Notes: generated by a model not told the origin, from the sequence alone. DNA of 64,000 bases from Myroides sp. 1354 (GCF_030324495.1 NZ_JACAGN010000007.1:1-64000); one strand, 5' to 3'. Counted from the first letter of the stretch, positions 1-8,732 are shown. Translations and numbers: made by a program.

Positions 1-485
1 ATCACAACTGCTACACCTGCTTCATTAGTATAGGTGTATTGTCCGTTACCTGATGGATCTTTTACTAAGGTGGTAATTATATTTAATTTTTCAATATCAA
101 TGAACACAAAATTATCTTCCGTATCATATAATTTCAATAATCCGTCTTCTACTACAAATTTGCTATTAGTAGGAAAATCTAGCACTTTATCATCGATTTC
201 CGTCAACAGTCGAGTCCAACTATTTTTCTTCCAATAGTAATAACCTGGCTTTACTATTCCATTATCAGTGGTATTATACACCAATAAACTTTCTACATTA
301 CCACTGATTATTGTTTTATCATCTGTAAGGCTTTTTAGAGCGATTTGAGGGATTAAAAGTCCTCGTTTATCAGAAGAAACCTCAAGTTGTGCAGATGGGT
401 TCGGGATAGCCGTACCTATTCCAACTTGAGCATAACTTATTGCCCCAGTGCAAAAAGCACCGAGTAAAATCCATCTCTTTTTCAT
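1..485 (-). CDS. adhesin-like secreted protein, N-terminal part (3' end outside window)
   Basis: The reading frame opens with ATG at 485 and runs off the window start without a stop, so only about 161 N-terminal residues are visible. It starts with a clear signal peptide (MKKRWILLGAFCTGAISYAQ) followed by a head-like segment VGIGTAIPNPSAQLEVSSDK, a pattern common at the N-terminus of large flavobacterial surface proteins, and a YTYTNEAG motif near the cut edge that in such proteins often begins a repeated stalk. It lies 36 bp downstream of the PorE-like OmpA gene on the same strand, so it is probably the last visible gene of the PorP/OmpA surface operon. A structural or adhesive role is inference; the C-terminus that would carry a sorting signal is not in view. 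Confidence 0.75.
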   Translation of the reverse strand, partial: MKKRWILLGAFCTGAISYAQVGIGTAIPNPSAQLEVSSDKRGLLIPQIALKSLTDDKTIISGNVESLLVYNTTDNGIVKPGYYYWKKNSWTRLLTEIDDKVLDFPTNSKFVVEDGLLKLYDTEDNFVFIDIEKLNIITTLVKDPSGNGQYTYTNEAGVAVV

Positions 486-521
486 GTGATTAGCTATTTT
501 TAAATTATGTTTTGCTGTTTG

Positions 522-2483
522 TTACATTTCGAGAATAATAAATTCACTACGTCTATTTTCTTGGTGTTGTTCGTCTGTACATCGTACACCATTGCTACAA
601 TTGTTTAACAATTGAGTTTCTCCATACCCCTTTCCAGTCAAGCGACTTGGGTTAATACCTTGTTCAATCATCCACTTGATTGTTGCTTTCACTCGACGAT
701 CGGATAAAACGCGATTGTACTCGTCATTTCCTCTACTATCCGTATGAGAACGAACATCAATTTTCATCGAAGGATATTCTTTCATGACCTCTACAACCTT
801 CATCAACTCAATCGATGCATCTCTACGAATATTCGATTTATCAAAGTCAAAGTAAATAGGTTTTAAATTGAGTCTTTTAAATAAATCATCATACAAGCCC
901 AGTGGTTTTTCCGTTTTTTCTAAACCTACATTCACGGTTTTAACTCCTGGCTCTCGATTTACATTAAAAGAAACTTCTACAGTATTATATAATTTTTTTT
1001 CTGCTTTAATGCGGTATTTATAGCCACAATCTAAAAGTGAAGTGATGTAATATCCTTTATGATCTGTATACAATGTATCTGATTTTTGATATACAGCATC
1101 TGAAACGATAATTAAAGCATTCGCTAATAACTCATTCGTATCTTTATCGTATACCGTACCTTCGATATGTTGTTTACATGGTTTTTCAGCAAGGAAATAA
1201 ATATCATCCGTTGCTAATCCAGTTGCGCGATTAGAACTAATGAACCCTTTATTTTGTTTGGAATCCAAATAGAATGCGAAGTCATCCATACTACTGTTAA
1301 TTGGCGTGCCCATATTTACTACGGGACCAAAACTTCCATTAGGATACAATTTGGCAACAAACACATCTAATCCTCCCAAACCAAGATGGCCATCAGAAGA
1401 GAAGTATAATTGATAATCCGAAGATATAAACGGAAAGCTCTCTCTTCCTGAGGTATTAATAGAAGGTCCTAGATTCTCAATCGAGCCATAACCTCCATTT
1501 TCATATAAAGCTATGCGAAACAAATCAGACTGTCCGACTGTTCCTTTTCGATCAGACGCAAAATAAAGCCATTTATCATCTGGAGTTAAGGCTGGATGAG
1601 CTGTATTAAAATAATCCGAATTAAACGGCAACTCTTCTACTTGTCCCCATGTTCCATCTAACTGCTTTACTGCCTTATATATTTTTAAAACTGAGGTTTT
1701 ATCTTTGTTTTGCTTGCTTTTTCCACTCGAATTGGAATTATTTCGAGTAAAGTACATCGTATTGCCATCTTGGGTAAAAATAGCCGTTGCATCATTAACG
1801 TTAGAATTAATTTCAGGTGCAAAAAGCGTAGGTTCACCAAATCCTTTTTGATCTATCTTGGAACTATACAAACTTGTATAGCTTTCGTTTGTCCAAGAGT
1901 GAATTGCCTTTCCACTTTGATGTTCTGTTGCTCGTGCTGAAGTAAAGACAAATTGATCCCCAAGAAATGTACCTCCATAATCGGAATATGCAGTATTAAA
2001 ATCTAAACGCTGAATATCATAGCGATCGGCTTGATTTTCAATATGCGATAAATAATCTCGGTTTTTATTATACAACGCTACTCTCGAATCCTGTTGTTCT
2101 AAAGAGGCAAACTGATCCATCATTTGTTTGGATTTGGCATAGTCTTGAACCGATTTTAGTGTTTGCGCATAGCGATAATAATATTCCGAAGGTAGTTTCT
2201 CCAGATTTTTATCCTCGTAACTATCGTCAAACAATACTGTATACCATTTATTAGCCTCTACTAGCTTACCGTTGAAATAGTAAGCATCTGCCAAATTTTG
2301 TAGAATTGACGTATTGACATACCCTTTAGCTGCGATTCGTTCATATACCTTAATTGCATCAACATAAGCCAATCGATCAAAGCTCTTGTCCGCTTGTTTT
2401 TCTTTATTGATTTGACTATAACCCGCTGTATTCAAAATCAAGGCTATACTAAATATTCCAAGTTGTATTATCTGTTTCACCAT
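522..2483 (-). CDS. PorE-like OmpA family outer membrane protein
   Basis: 653 residues with a signal peptide (about 1-23). Domains in order: TPR-like helices (about 30-150), PD40/beta-propeller repeats (about 165-430, for example YFASDRKG and LYFSSDGHLGLGGLDVF), a carboxypeptidase-regulatory-like Ig domain (about 435-530), and an OmpA C-terminal peptidoglycan-binding domain (about 545-653, IYFDFDKSNIRRDA and HTDSRGNDEYN). This is the architecture of PorE, which ties type IX secretion machinery to the cell wall, and of the many OmpA paralogues that sit beside porP/sprF genes in Flavobacteriia. It starts 11 bp after the PorP/SprF gene. It is more likely the dedicated partner of that PorP than the core PorE itself, because such pairs are multicopy. 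Family call is firm; the exact role is inferred. Confidence 0.88.
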   Translation of the reverse strand: MVKQIIQLGIFSIALILNTAGYSQINKEKQADKSFDRLAYVDAIKVYERIAAKGYVNTSILQNLADAYYFNGKLVEANKWYTVLFDDSYEDKNLEKLPSEYYYRYAQTLKSVQDYAKSKQMMDQFASLEQQDSRVALYNKNRDYLSHIENQADRYDIQRLDFNTAYSDYGGTFLGDQFVFTSARATEHQSGKAIHSWTNESYTSLYSSKIDQKGFGEPTLFAPEINSNVNDATAIFTQDGNTMYFTRNNSNSSGKSKQNKDKTSVLKIYKAVKQLDGTWGQVEELPFNSDYFNTAHPALTPDDKWLYFASDRKGTVGQSDLFRIALYENGGYGSIENLGPSINTSGRESFPFISSDYQLYFSSDGHLGLGGLDVFVAKLYPNGSFGPVVNMGTPINSSMDDFAFYLDSKQNKGFISSNRATGLATDDIYFLAEKPCKQHIEGTVYDKDTNELLANALIIVSDAVYQKSDTLYTDHKGYYITSLLDCGYKYRIKAEKKLYNTVEVSFNVNREPGVKTVNVGLEKTEKPLGLYDDLFKRLNLKPIYFDFDKSNIRRDASIELMKVVEVMKEYPSMKIDVRSHTDSRGNDEYNRVLSDRRVKATIKWMIEQGINPSRLTGKGYGETQLLNNCSNGVRCTDEQHQENRRSEFIILEM

Positions 2484-2494
2484 ACTCGTAAAGA

Positions 2495-3427
2495 TTAGAA
2501 GAACCTTGGCGCAGCAATGCGCTTATAGCTATTAAACAAAGTAAATCGCATAAAAATCTCATGAGATCCAGAATTATAACGAGCCAGTTTAGACGTTTCC
2601 GCATCATAACTATACCCCACCATAATGTTGTCTGAAACTTGGAAACCAACCATTCCGCTCACTGCAGCATCCCAACGATAGGCAACTCCAGCTGTAAACT
2701 TATCCACAAACATAAAATTGGCAGATACATCCACTTGAAGAGGAGATCCTTGCTCCATTTTTACCATAGCAGCAGGTTTAAATTTGATATCGCGATTCAA
2801 ATCAAATACATATCCTCCAGTCAGATACAAATGCATCTTTTCACGCATTGTTTTGACATTGTTGTCATCATAACGAGAACGCGTCAATAAAGTAGGTACA
2901 GAAACTCCAACATAGGCCTTGTCTGAATACAAGAATAATCCAGCCCCTATATTGGGAGTAAATTCATTTTTAATATCATCTTCTGCGACAGGATCAGTTG
3001 GATTGTAAATATGTAGTTTACTGTAATTAACATCTAATAAATTAGCTGATCCTTTTATTCCGAATGCCAATTTATAATTGTAGTTTAAATTTACGGCATA
3101 TGACAAATCAACAGATAGGGTATTATCGTCCATTACCCCTAAATGATCATTGACAAAATTCACCCCTAATCCCAAACCAGATTCCCCTAAAGGTGTATTC
3201 ACTGATAAAGTTGCTGTTTTAGGAGCCCCTTCAAGTCCAACCCATTGGGTACGGTACAAACCAAAAATATTCAACCCTTCTCTACTCCCCGCATAAGCAG
3301 GGTTAATATTCGAATGGTTATACATATACTGTGTATATTGTGGATCTTGTTGCCCATACGATTGTTCCATACAGAACAATCCTACTCCTCCAAGAACAAC
3401 TATCTTTATTGTGTTTTTTAGTCTCAT
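2495..3427 (-). CDS. type IX secretion system membrane protein, PorP/SprF family
   Basis: 310 residues with signal peptide (cleavage near SYGQ, residue 26) followed by the family hallmark QDPQYTQYMYNHSNINPAYAG and GLYRTQWVGLEGAP, then a run of alternating beta strands predicted to form an outer-membrane barrel ending in FMRFTLF. PorP/SprF proteins are needed to secrete or hold individual type IX cargo proteins at the cell surface; in Flavobacterium johnsoniae SprF serves the adhesin SprB. It lies 12 bp downstream of a CHU_C-tailed secreted protein and 11 bp upstream of a PorE-like OmpA gene, so the upstream protein is its probable client. Length and motifs fit the family. Confidence 0.92.
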   Translation of the reverse strand: MRLKNTIKIVVLGGVGLFCMEQSYGQQDPQYTQYMYNHSNINPAYAGSREGLNIFGLYRTQWVGLEGAPKTATLSVNTPLGESGLGLGVNFVNDHLGVMDDNTLSVDLSYAVNLNYNYKLAFGIKGSANLLDVNYSKLHIYNPTDPVAEDDIKNEFTPNIGAGLFLYSDKAYVGVSVPTLLTRSRYDDNNVKTMREKMHLYLTGGYVFDLNRDIKFKPAAMVKMEQGSPLQVDVSANFMFVDKFTAGVAYRWDAAVSGMVGFQVSDNIMVGYSYDAETSKLARYNSGSHEIFMRFTLFNSYKRIAAPRFF

Positions 3428-3439
3428 TTATTTCAGGAT

Positions 3440-4756
3440 TTAATTGGTCTCTAAATGTAAGTTTGCCGCCTTCTTAATCATGCGACTGCCATTTGCATCT
3501 TTGTATTCATAGGTCACTACATAATAATAAGTTCCACTTGGTAACTTTTTACTTTTATCTACTGTAACTTTTCCCTCAGAATATCCTGTAAACACATTTG
3601 AACTTCCATCTCCATACGGATCATACCCTGTTGTTTCATATACCTTTATTCCCCAACGGTTGTAGATTTCTACACGGTTATTGGGATATTTTCTGATATT
3701 ATCAATGAGAAAATAATCATTTTTACCATCACCATCTGGTGTCACTAAATTGTAAATCACCACATCTCCTTCCGAAATCCAATTTTGTTTTACTGTTGCT
3801 AAAGTGAAATATCCAAAATCTTTAATCTCTGCTACTGTAGTTACTCGTTTTGACGCCATATCTACCACTCCGCCTTCATCTACCCACAATTGCTGTTTAG
3901 CATCCCAACGCACAATATGTAATTCCTCCTCTGCATTTTCAAGTAATTCTGGAGGTGTAGTCTCTTCATTCCAATCTAAACTTAATACGACCATGTGAGG
4001 TTGTTTCAAATTCCCTTCTAATCGCCAATACTCATTTTCATTTAACTTCTTGATTACACCAGCCGTCTTTTTATGTGCTGTAAAAAAAGGAGCATCTTTT
4101 AAATAATATTGACCAACAATAGTAGCCTTAATATCATCAGGTGCACTAATCAACGCTGGACGAAAGTAATTTTTATCTCCAATAGGATATTCAAAACGAT
4201 CATTTCCTCTTTTCTCAACTGATCCAGCAACAAAACTTTGATTCCCTACATTTGTATGTTGAGCACCTGCTAAAAAAGTAACCATACCATTAGATAATAA
4301 AGTAGTTTGATTTTTTGTTGGATCTACGTTTATAATTCCATTTTTAAAATTAGCCACCCCAGCAATATCGATGTTGTTTTTTAAATCAAAAGCTTCTCCA
4401 TCCATCTCACTATCAAATTCAACATTGTAAAACGAAGACAAGCTATTTCCAACAATGCGCTTAGCCAACGTAGCATTAGTTAAAATAAAATAAGTTGAAG
4501 AGCTTTTCATAGCCGAAGAAATTCCATAATAACCATCATTCGTAAAATCTTGATAATAATACACACTGCCATCATTTATAAAATGACCTGAAGGTGTATT
4601 AGTAAAATCAAAACGGGTAGACAAAATGGTTTCTGGACGGACACTGAATAGCCCTATATTAATGAGTTGTATATTCTCTGATCCTTCTTGTCCATAAGAT
4701 AAACCATGAACACAGACAAGCAATAATGAGGTTAATTTTAAATAATGCTGACTCAT
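3440..4756 (-). CDS. secreted protein with gliding-motility-associated (CHU_C) type IX C-terminal signal
   Basis: 438 residues with a signal peptide (cleavage near LSYGQ, residue 23). The middle is beta-rich and not recognised. The last about 95 residues form the CHU_C domain: VTPDGDGKNDYFLIDNI, then VEIYNRWGIKVYET and GTYYYVVTYE, the type B signal for export through the type IX system. It heads a three- to four-gene minus-strand operon with PorP/SprF and OmpA partners, the usual arrangement for type B cargo. It is short for such cargo, many of which exceed 1000 residues, and shows no obvious adhesin repeats. No exact TAnnTTTG promoter was found upstream. The sorting domain is sure, the surface function unknown. 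Confidence 0.88.
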   Translation of the reverse strand: MSQHYLKLTSLLLVCVHGLSYGQEGSENIQLINIGLFSVRPETILSTRFDFTNTPSGHFINDGSVYYYQDFTNDGYYGISSAMKSSSTYFILTNATLAKRIVGNSLSSFYNVEFDSEMDGEAFDLKNNIDIAGVANFKNGIINVDPTKNQTTLLSNGMVTFLAGAQHTNVGNQSFVAGSVEKRGNDRFEYPIGDKNYFRPALISAPDDIKATIVGQYYLKDAPFFTAHKKTAGVIKKLNENEYWRLEGNLKQPHMVVLSLDWNEETTPPELLENAEEELHIVRWDAKQQLWVDEGGVVDMASKRVTTVAEIKDFGYFTLATVKQNWISEGDVVIYNLVTPDGDGKNDYFLIDNIRKYPNNRVEIYNRWGIKVYETTGYDPYGDGSSNVFTGYSEGKVTVDKSKKLPSGTYYYVVTYEYKDANGSRMIKKAANLHLETN

Positions 4757-5133
4757 ATAAGTTTTATTTAATGATTGGAATTCGCTTCTATGCCTTAGTA
4801 TTCTTAGCTGTATTCAACATATTGAATACCTAAATCATATCTTAATTTTAATACATTAATATTAAAATTCACATAAATTTAAATAAAAAAACAAACAAAA
4901 CCACAACAAAACAAAATAATAAACTAAAGTTAATTTAATAATAACACTAGCGAATATTGTTTTTTTAACCAAAAAAACAATAAAATAAATAAAATAAGTC
5001 CCAATAAAGAAAACAATACAACATTATTGTTTAAAAAATGATTTTATCATAATTCTATTTATTTTTAAAATAAATAGAATTCTACCTCAAGAATGTTAAA
5101 ATATAAAAATCATCGAATTAGCGATAAAAAAAA
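4757..5133. other. AT-rich gene-free spacer upstream of the CHU_C operon
   Basis: No convincing reading frame on either strand; the stretch is mostly A/T homopolymer-like sequence. It presumably holds the promoter of the minus-strand CHU_C/PorP/OmpA operon, but I see no exact TAnnTTTG element. The only ordered structure is the long perfect palindrome at 5051-5081, listed separately. Confidence 0.6.
5051..5081. repeat. 31-nt perfect palindrome (15-bp arms, 1-nt centre)
   Basis: The arm AATTCTATTTATTTT at 5051-5065 is exactly reverse-complemented at 5067-5081 around a single T. There is no GC-rich core and no T-run behind it on either strand, so it does not look like an ordinary intrinsic terminator. 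It lies about 295 bp upstream of the CHU_C gene and could be an operator or a cruciform-prone site; function is unknown. Confidence 0.6.
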
Positions 5134-5170
5134 ACACCAGAAGCGTATTATGCTTCTGGTGTTTTTTTTT
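5134..5170. terminator. intrinsic terminator (bidirectional), downstream of mnmD
   Basis: An 11-bp perfect stem ACACCAGAAGC / GCTTCTGGTGT with a 7-nt loop at 5145-5151, flanked by a run of eight T on the right and of A on the left (T-run when read on the minus strand). It lies 12 bp past the stop of the minus-strand mnmD gene. Confidence 0.9.
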
Positions 5171-5182
5171 ATCAGTTTATTT

Positions 5183-5857
5183 TTATTCACTCTTATAAGC
5201 GAGTAACATTTCTCTTTTTCCAGGTGGACCAGGTACAATTTCAATAGTAAATCCAGCTGCTTTCATATTCCTCTTAATCGGATTTCGACAGGCATAAGTT
5301 ACCAAAACGCCTCCTTGTCTTAAACTGTTATAAGCCGTTTTAAAAATAGCTTCCGACCACAAATGAGGTTGAAATTGATACCCAAAGACATCAAAGTAAA
5401 CAAGATCAAAATCATTACCCTGCAATTCAACCGTTTCAAATGTAGCCTTTAATTTATGTAATTGTATTTGTGGATGTAACAAAACATCCTCATTCCAAGG
5501 AGCTTGGTGTAAAGCTTTAAACAATTCTTCTCCCTCCTTAAATTCTGACAATAAAGTTGGAAACGTCAAGAGCTCGTATTCTTCTTGTATCAGCGGAAAC
5601 GCCTCTATCGAATGATAGACAATTTTTTTGTGATTGGGTATTGTTGCTGCCATAGTTAGAAAAGCATTCAACCCGGTTCCCAACCCAAATTCCACTATTT
5701 TTATTTCTTCTTGGTTCATAAACTTCATCAGGCCCTGTTCAATATAAACATGGTTCGATTCTTGTATTGCTCCGTGAATAGAGTGATACGTTTCGCCCCA
5801 TTCTTCTACTTCCAAAGAATGAGAACCATCTGAAGTAACTATAATCTTTCTCTTCAT
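5183..5857 (-). CDS. mnmD: tRNA (mnm5s2U34)-methyltransferase MnmD
   Basis: 224 residues, a stand-alone methyltransferase corresponding to the N-terminal half of bifunctional MnmC. It uses SAM to methylate 5-aminomethyl-2-thiouridine at tRNA position 34. Visible hallmarks are YHSIHGAIQESNHVYIEQGL near the N-terminus, the SAM-binding loop VEFGLGTGLNAF (about 55-66), and LVYFDVFGYQFQPHLWS in place of the usual D-F-P-PELW motif. No FAD-dependent oxidase domain follows, as usual in Bacteroidota where the two MnmC activities are often split. It is the last gene of a three-gene unit, 7 bp after the CxxCH lipoprotein gene, and is followed by a strong terminator. Confidence 0.92.
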   Translation of the reverse strand: MKRKIIVTSDGSHSLEVEEWGETYHSIHGAIQESNHVYIEQGLMKFMNQEEIKIVEFGLGTGLNAFLTMAATIPNHKKIVYHSIEAFPLIQEEYELLTFPTLLSEFKEGEELFKALHQAPWNEDVLLHPQIQLHKLKATFETVELQGNDFDLVYFDVFGYQFQPHLWSEAIFKTAYNSLRQGGVLVTYACRNPIKRNMKAAGFTIEIVPGPPGKREMLLAYKSE

Positions 5858-5864
5858 TATTCAA

Positions 5865-6311
5865 TTAAGGAATCCATAATTTTTTAATTCTCGGTATAGG
5901 TCCACCACATTTCTTTTGATGACAACTTAAACAAGCTTCTACTATAGCATTGAATTTTTCTTTCGTTTGCTCCTTGGGATTGGCATAAAACGCTTCTTCA
6001 ACTTGAATAAAAGCTTGGGCTTGTGTTTCAAAAAACAAATCTTTATCGGAAGGATCTGTCATCACTGCGGTAAATAAACGCTGATGTAAACTAGGCATAG
6101 CGTCATCAATCGTTACCCCCTCGAGAATTCGTTGACGAATCCGTTGATTATCTACATACATTTGCTCCATCAATACAGCCATTTCTGACATTTCATACAG
6201 TTTAAACGTATTTTCTGTCTGGATTGGCTTGGTTTGTTCTTCTACTTGGTTTTCTTTTTTACAACTTACACAACAGACAAGTAGAGACAAAACGAGTCCT
6301 AGTCGAAACAT
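5865..6311 (-). CDS. CxxCH-containing (cytochrome c-like) lipoprotein
   Basis: I place the start at the ATG at 6311 (MFRLGLVLSLLVCCVSC), which gives a short lipoprotein signal with the lipidated cysteine at about residue 17; a longer frame from 6356 would lack it and overlap the previous gene. The start is preceded by AGGAAAAG. The mature part is mostly helical and ends with CLSCHQ, a CxxCH haem c attachment motif, then CGGPIPRIKKL. Placement close to the C-terminus resembles four-helix cytochrome c' proteins. It sits 7 bp downstream of the DUF4920 gene and 7 bp upstream of mnmD. Haem binding is inferred from the single motif. Confidence 0.75.
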   Translation of the reverse strand: MFRLGLVLSLLVCCVSCKKENQVEEQTKPIQTENTFKLYEMSEMAVLMEQMYVDNQRIRQRILEGVTIDDAMPSLHQRLFTAVMTDPSDKDLFFETQAQAFIQVEEAFYANPKEQTKEKFNAIVEACLSCHQKKCGGPIPRIKKLWIP

Positions 6312-6318
6312 TCTTTTC

Positions 6319-6831
6319 CTATTTAGCAATTGCAATTCCATCTGCTTCGAATGCATAGGTTACTTTGGGTTCTGTAATTGCTGCAATTTCAGCTTCACTT
6401 TTCCCAGCATCTTTAGCATAGTGTTTTAATTCATCAACAGAAACAATAGATACAAAAGCTTTTCCTTGCATCACAACTTCATGTCCTGCTGCATTCATAG
6501 GCGCAAAAAATCCATAATCCTTAAAGCGCACAAAACTGCTTTTCTCTTGATCCAAATCAACTTGCATCCAACATCCTTTTTTCTGACATACTTCCTTAAT
6601 GGTAGAAGTGAAGGCTACGTGTAAGGTATCTCCTGCTTTTAATTGGTCAAATTTTTTCCACATATCCTCTTTAGACAAAACAGGTTGTTTTACATCCAAA
6701 TCTTGTCCAAAAGTTTCATATTCTGTTGCAGGAACTGTTGCCACTTCTTGTTCAACTTGTTGTTCTTGTTTCTTTCCGCAACTAGTGGTTGCTAAAGCTA
6801 GTAAGCCTAAGGTTAATACGAAATATTTCAT
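6319..6831 (-). CDS. DUF4920 domain lipoprotein
   Basis: 170 residues starting with a lipoprotein signal (MKYFVLTLGLLALATTSC, lipidated Cys18). The mature part matches the DUF4920 family known in Bacteroidota: YETFGQDLD, then EVCQKKGCWMQVDLD with two cysteines and a conserved Cys-Trp-Met, and SFVRFKDYGFFAPMNAAG. The function of the family is not established; the Cys pair and the adjacent CxxCH lipoprotein suggest a periplasmic redox or metal-related role, which is inference. It is the first gene of a DUF4920 - CxxCH lipoprotein - mnmD unit behind an exact promoter element at 6858-6865. Confidence 0.85.
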   Translation of the reverse strand: MKYFVLTLGLLALATTSCGKKQEQQVEQEVATVPATEYETFGQDLDVKQPVLSKEDMWKKFDQLKAGDTLHVAFTSTIKEVCQKKGCWMQVDLDQEKSSFVRFKDYGFFAPMNAAGHEVVMQGKAFVSIVSVDELKHYAKDAGKSEAEIAAITEPKVTYAFEADGIAIAK

Positions 6832-6857
6832 CTGATTGTGTTAATATATAGTTCGAC

Positions 6858-6865
6858 CAAAGATA
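6858..6865 (-). promoter_or_regulatory. Bacteroidota -7 promoter element TATCTTTG
   Basis: Exact TAnnTTTG match on the minus strand, 26 bp upstream of the DUF4920 start codon, which leaves a leader of about 20 nt. Confidence 0.65.
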
Positions 6866-7262
6866 ATTAAAAAACAGAGTGAAAATAAAAAGATAAATCC
6901 ACAATGTATTTGGTTCCTATCCTCACTCTATTTCTAAAAAGCAAGTAGCACAACCTAAAACAGTCTAGCAAACAACAGCATAAAGCAGTGATAAAAGATT
7001 CTATTATTCTCATTAACCTCAATGAAAATAAGACAAGTATTACTTCAATTCACATCATATGTAGAAATAAAATATACTTCTTATTGGATATCAGGCATTA
7101 TTTTGTCTAAGTAAATCAAAAAAATAAACTAAAAACGAAGAGTTTACACAAACAAATTGAAAGTATACTAAATTTTCCCAAGTTTTTTTTTGATAATATA
7201 ATATTTTATTCAGCTACATAAATAATCTACAAATTAAATTGAGAAATAGCGACTTTTTTTGC
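6866..7262. other. AT-rich intergenic spacer before ilvE
   Basis: Divergent promoter region between the DUF4920 operon and ilvE. No reading frame, RNA gene or strong hairpin is evident; only the two flanking promoter elements could be recognised. Confidence 0.5.
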
Positions 7263-7270
7263 TATTTTTG
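7263..7270 (+). promoter_or_regulatory. -7 promoter element TATTTTTG of ilvE
   Basis: Exact TAnnTTTG match 74 bp upstream of the ilvE start, with a weak ATTG at 7238-7241 at the proper -33 distance (21-nt spacer). Confidence 0.6.
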
Positions 7271-7344
7271 TAAGGCAGTAAAATCAAAAACTGCTAGAAC
7301 GTTTTATTTTAATACAACAACAACTTTTAAAAAAATACTATAAA

Positions 7345-8418
7345 ATGAGTTTAGAAACAAAATTTGAACTTTCTATTGACAAGATAGAAAAGTCTAGAGT
7401 CGATTCAATTGATTTCGAGAATGTAAAATTTGGATCTATTTTCACGGATCACATGTTGGTTTGTCATTATAAAGATGGGAAATGGGGAAAAGTGGAAATC
7501 AAACCTTATGGACCGATGAGTTTCGCACCTTCAATTAATGTTTTCCACTACGGACAAGCTATTTTTGAAGGAATGAAAGCATACAAAGATAACAACGACG
7601 ATGTATGGTTATTCCGTCCACGCGAAAACTGGGCTCGTTTTAATAAATCTGCAGAGCGTATGGCTATGCCACACATTGATGAAGAGCGATTTATTGATGG
7701 TTTAAAAGCACTTTTAAATTTAGATAGAGAATGGGTAAGAAAAGGAGAAGGAAACTCTTTATACTTACGTCCATTTATGGTTGGTACACACGAAGGTGTT
7801 GTTGCTGGTCCATCTAGCGAATTTATGTTCTGCGTAATTTGTTCTCCTGCTCGTACATACTACTCAGGAAAAGTAAAAGTACAAGTTGCTGAGCACTATA
7901 GCCGTGCAGCTAACGGAGGTGTTGGGTACACTAAATGTTCAGGAAACTACGGGGGGCAATTCTACCCAACTCAATTAGCACAACAAGAAGGATACCAACA
8001 AGTAATCTGGACAGATGATGCTACACATACAAAATTAGAAGAAGCAGGTACAATGAACGTATTCTTCAGAATTGGAGATACTTTAATTACTGCTCCAACT
8101 AGTGAGCGTATCTTGGATGGTGTGACAAGAAAAAGTTTAATTGACATCGCAAAAAGCAAAGGAATTAACGTTGAAGTTCGCTCTATCGTAGTTCAAGAAT
8201 TATTGGATGCTCACGCTAAAGGTGAATTATTAGAAATCTTTGGTGCTGGAACAGCAGTAACAATTGGACAAATTGAAGGTTTTGCTTACCAACAAAAATA
8301 CTACGAATTGCCAAATGTAGCGGATGAAAATTCTTACGCTATCTTATTGAAAACAAACCTACAAGGTATTCAACAAAAAGCAATTGAAGACACTTTCAAC
8401 TGGACAGAAAAAATATAA
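7345..8418 (+). CDS. ilvE: branched-chain-amino-acid aminotransferase
   Basis: 357 residues, typical length for the eukaryote-like BCAT group of fold-type IV PLP enzymes. It transfers the amino group between leucine, isoleucine or valine and 2-oxoglutarate in the cytoplasm. Motifs: NVFHYGQAIFEGMKAY near residue 70, YLRPFM, GGVGYTKCSGNYGG with the PLP-binding lysine at K197, and KLEEAGTMNVFF. It is a single gene between its own promoter element at 7263 and a strong terminator at 8443. Codon use is well adapted, as expected for a highly expressed core gene. Confidence 0.97.
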   Translation: MSLETKFELSIDKIEKSRVDSIDFENVKFGSIFTDHMLVCHYKDGKWGKVEIKPYGPMSFAPSINVFHYGQAIFEGMKAYKDNNDDVWLFRPRENWARFNKSAERMAMPHIDEERFIDGLKALLNLDREWVRKGEGNSLYLRPFMVGTHEGVVAGPSSEFMFCVICSPARTYYSGKVKVQVAEHYSRAANGGVGYTKCSGNYGGQFYPTQLAQQEGYQQVIWTDDATHTKLEEAGTMNVFFRIGDTLITAPTSERILDGVTRKSLIDIAKSKGINVEVRSIVVQELLDAHAKGELLEIFGAGTAVTIGQIEGFAYQQKYYELPNVADENSYAILLKTNLQGIQQKAIEDTFNWTEKI

Positions 8419-8442
8419 TGATCCTTTTAGGATACAATTTCA

Positions 8443-8470
8443 AAAACGGCAGGCATCCTGCCGTTTTTTT
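8443..8470 (+). terminator. intrinsic terminator of ilvE
   Basis: Stem AAAACGGCAGG / CCTGCCGTTTT with a CAT loop, ending in a run of seven T. Confidence 0.92.
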
Positions 8471-8495
8471 ATGCGCTATATTGATGGTTTTTACT

Positions 8496-8503
8496 TATTT
8501 TTG
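8496..8503 (+). promoter_or_regulatory. -7 promoter element TATTTTTG
   Basis: Exact TAnnTTTG match only 14 bp before the ATG at 8518, implying a very short leader. No good -33 box is seen. Confidence 0.45.
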
Positions 8504-8517
8504 CTAAAATCTTTATT

Positions 8518-8703
8518 ATGTTTACACCAGGGCAAATTCAATTCGCGCTTTTCTTTATCGTTACCTTTACCATAGTATTAATTATCATGTATCGTAAAGA
8601 CCTTAATCTACATCGAAAATATTACAAAAATCGATTGTGGATTTTACTCGCGTTTCTAGCCTTTATCGGTTCCTTATTCATTCTAAAGAATGTACTTAAA
8701 TAA
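8518..8703 (+). CDS. small two-helix membrane protein
   Basis: 61 residues: MFTPGQIQFALFFIVTFTIV leads into the first membrane helix (about 8-24), a basic loop (RKDLNLHRKYYKNR) and a second helix (about 40-57). The positive loop should lie in the cytoplasm. I do not recognise a named family. Support for it being real comes from the promoter element just upstream, a coherent hydrophobic pattern, and a 29-bp gap to the following gene on the same strand, with which it may be co-transcribed. Confidence 0.65.
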   Translation: MFTPGQIQFALFFIVTFTIVLIIMYRKDLNLHRKYYKNRLWILLAFLAFIGSLFILKNVLK

Positions 8704-8732
8704 TTTATAATCCTAGGTGTTGACTGCTTACT

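Noticed and set aside
34..237. 67-codon plus-strand frame at the window start
   Set aside because: It is antisense to the clearly coding adhesin-like gene on the minus strand, whose signal peptide and head motif read well.
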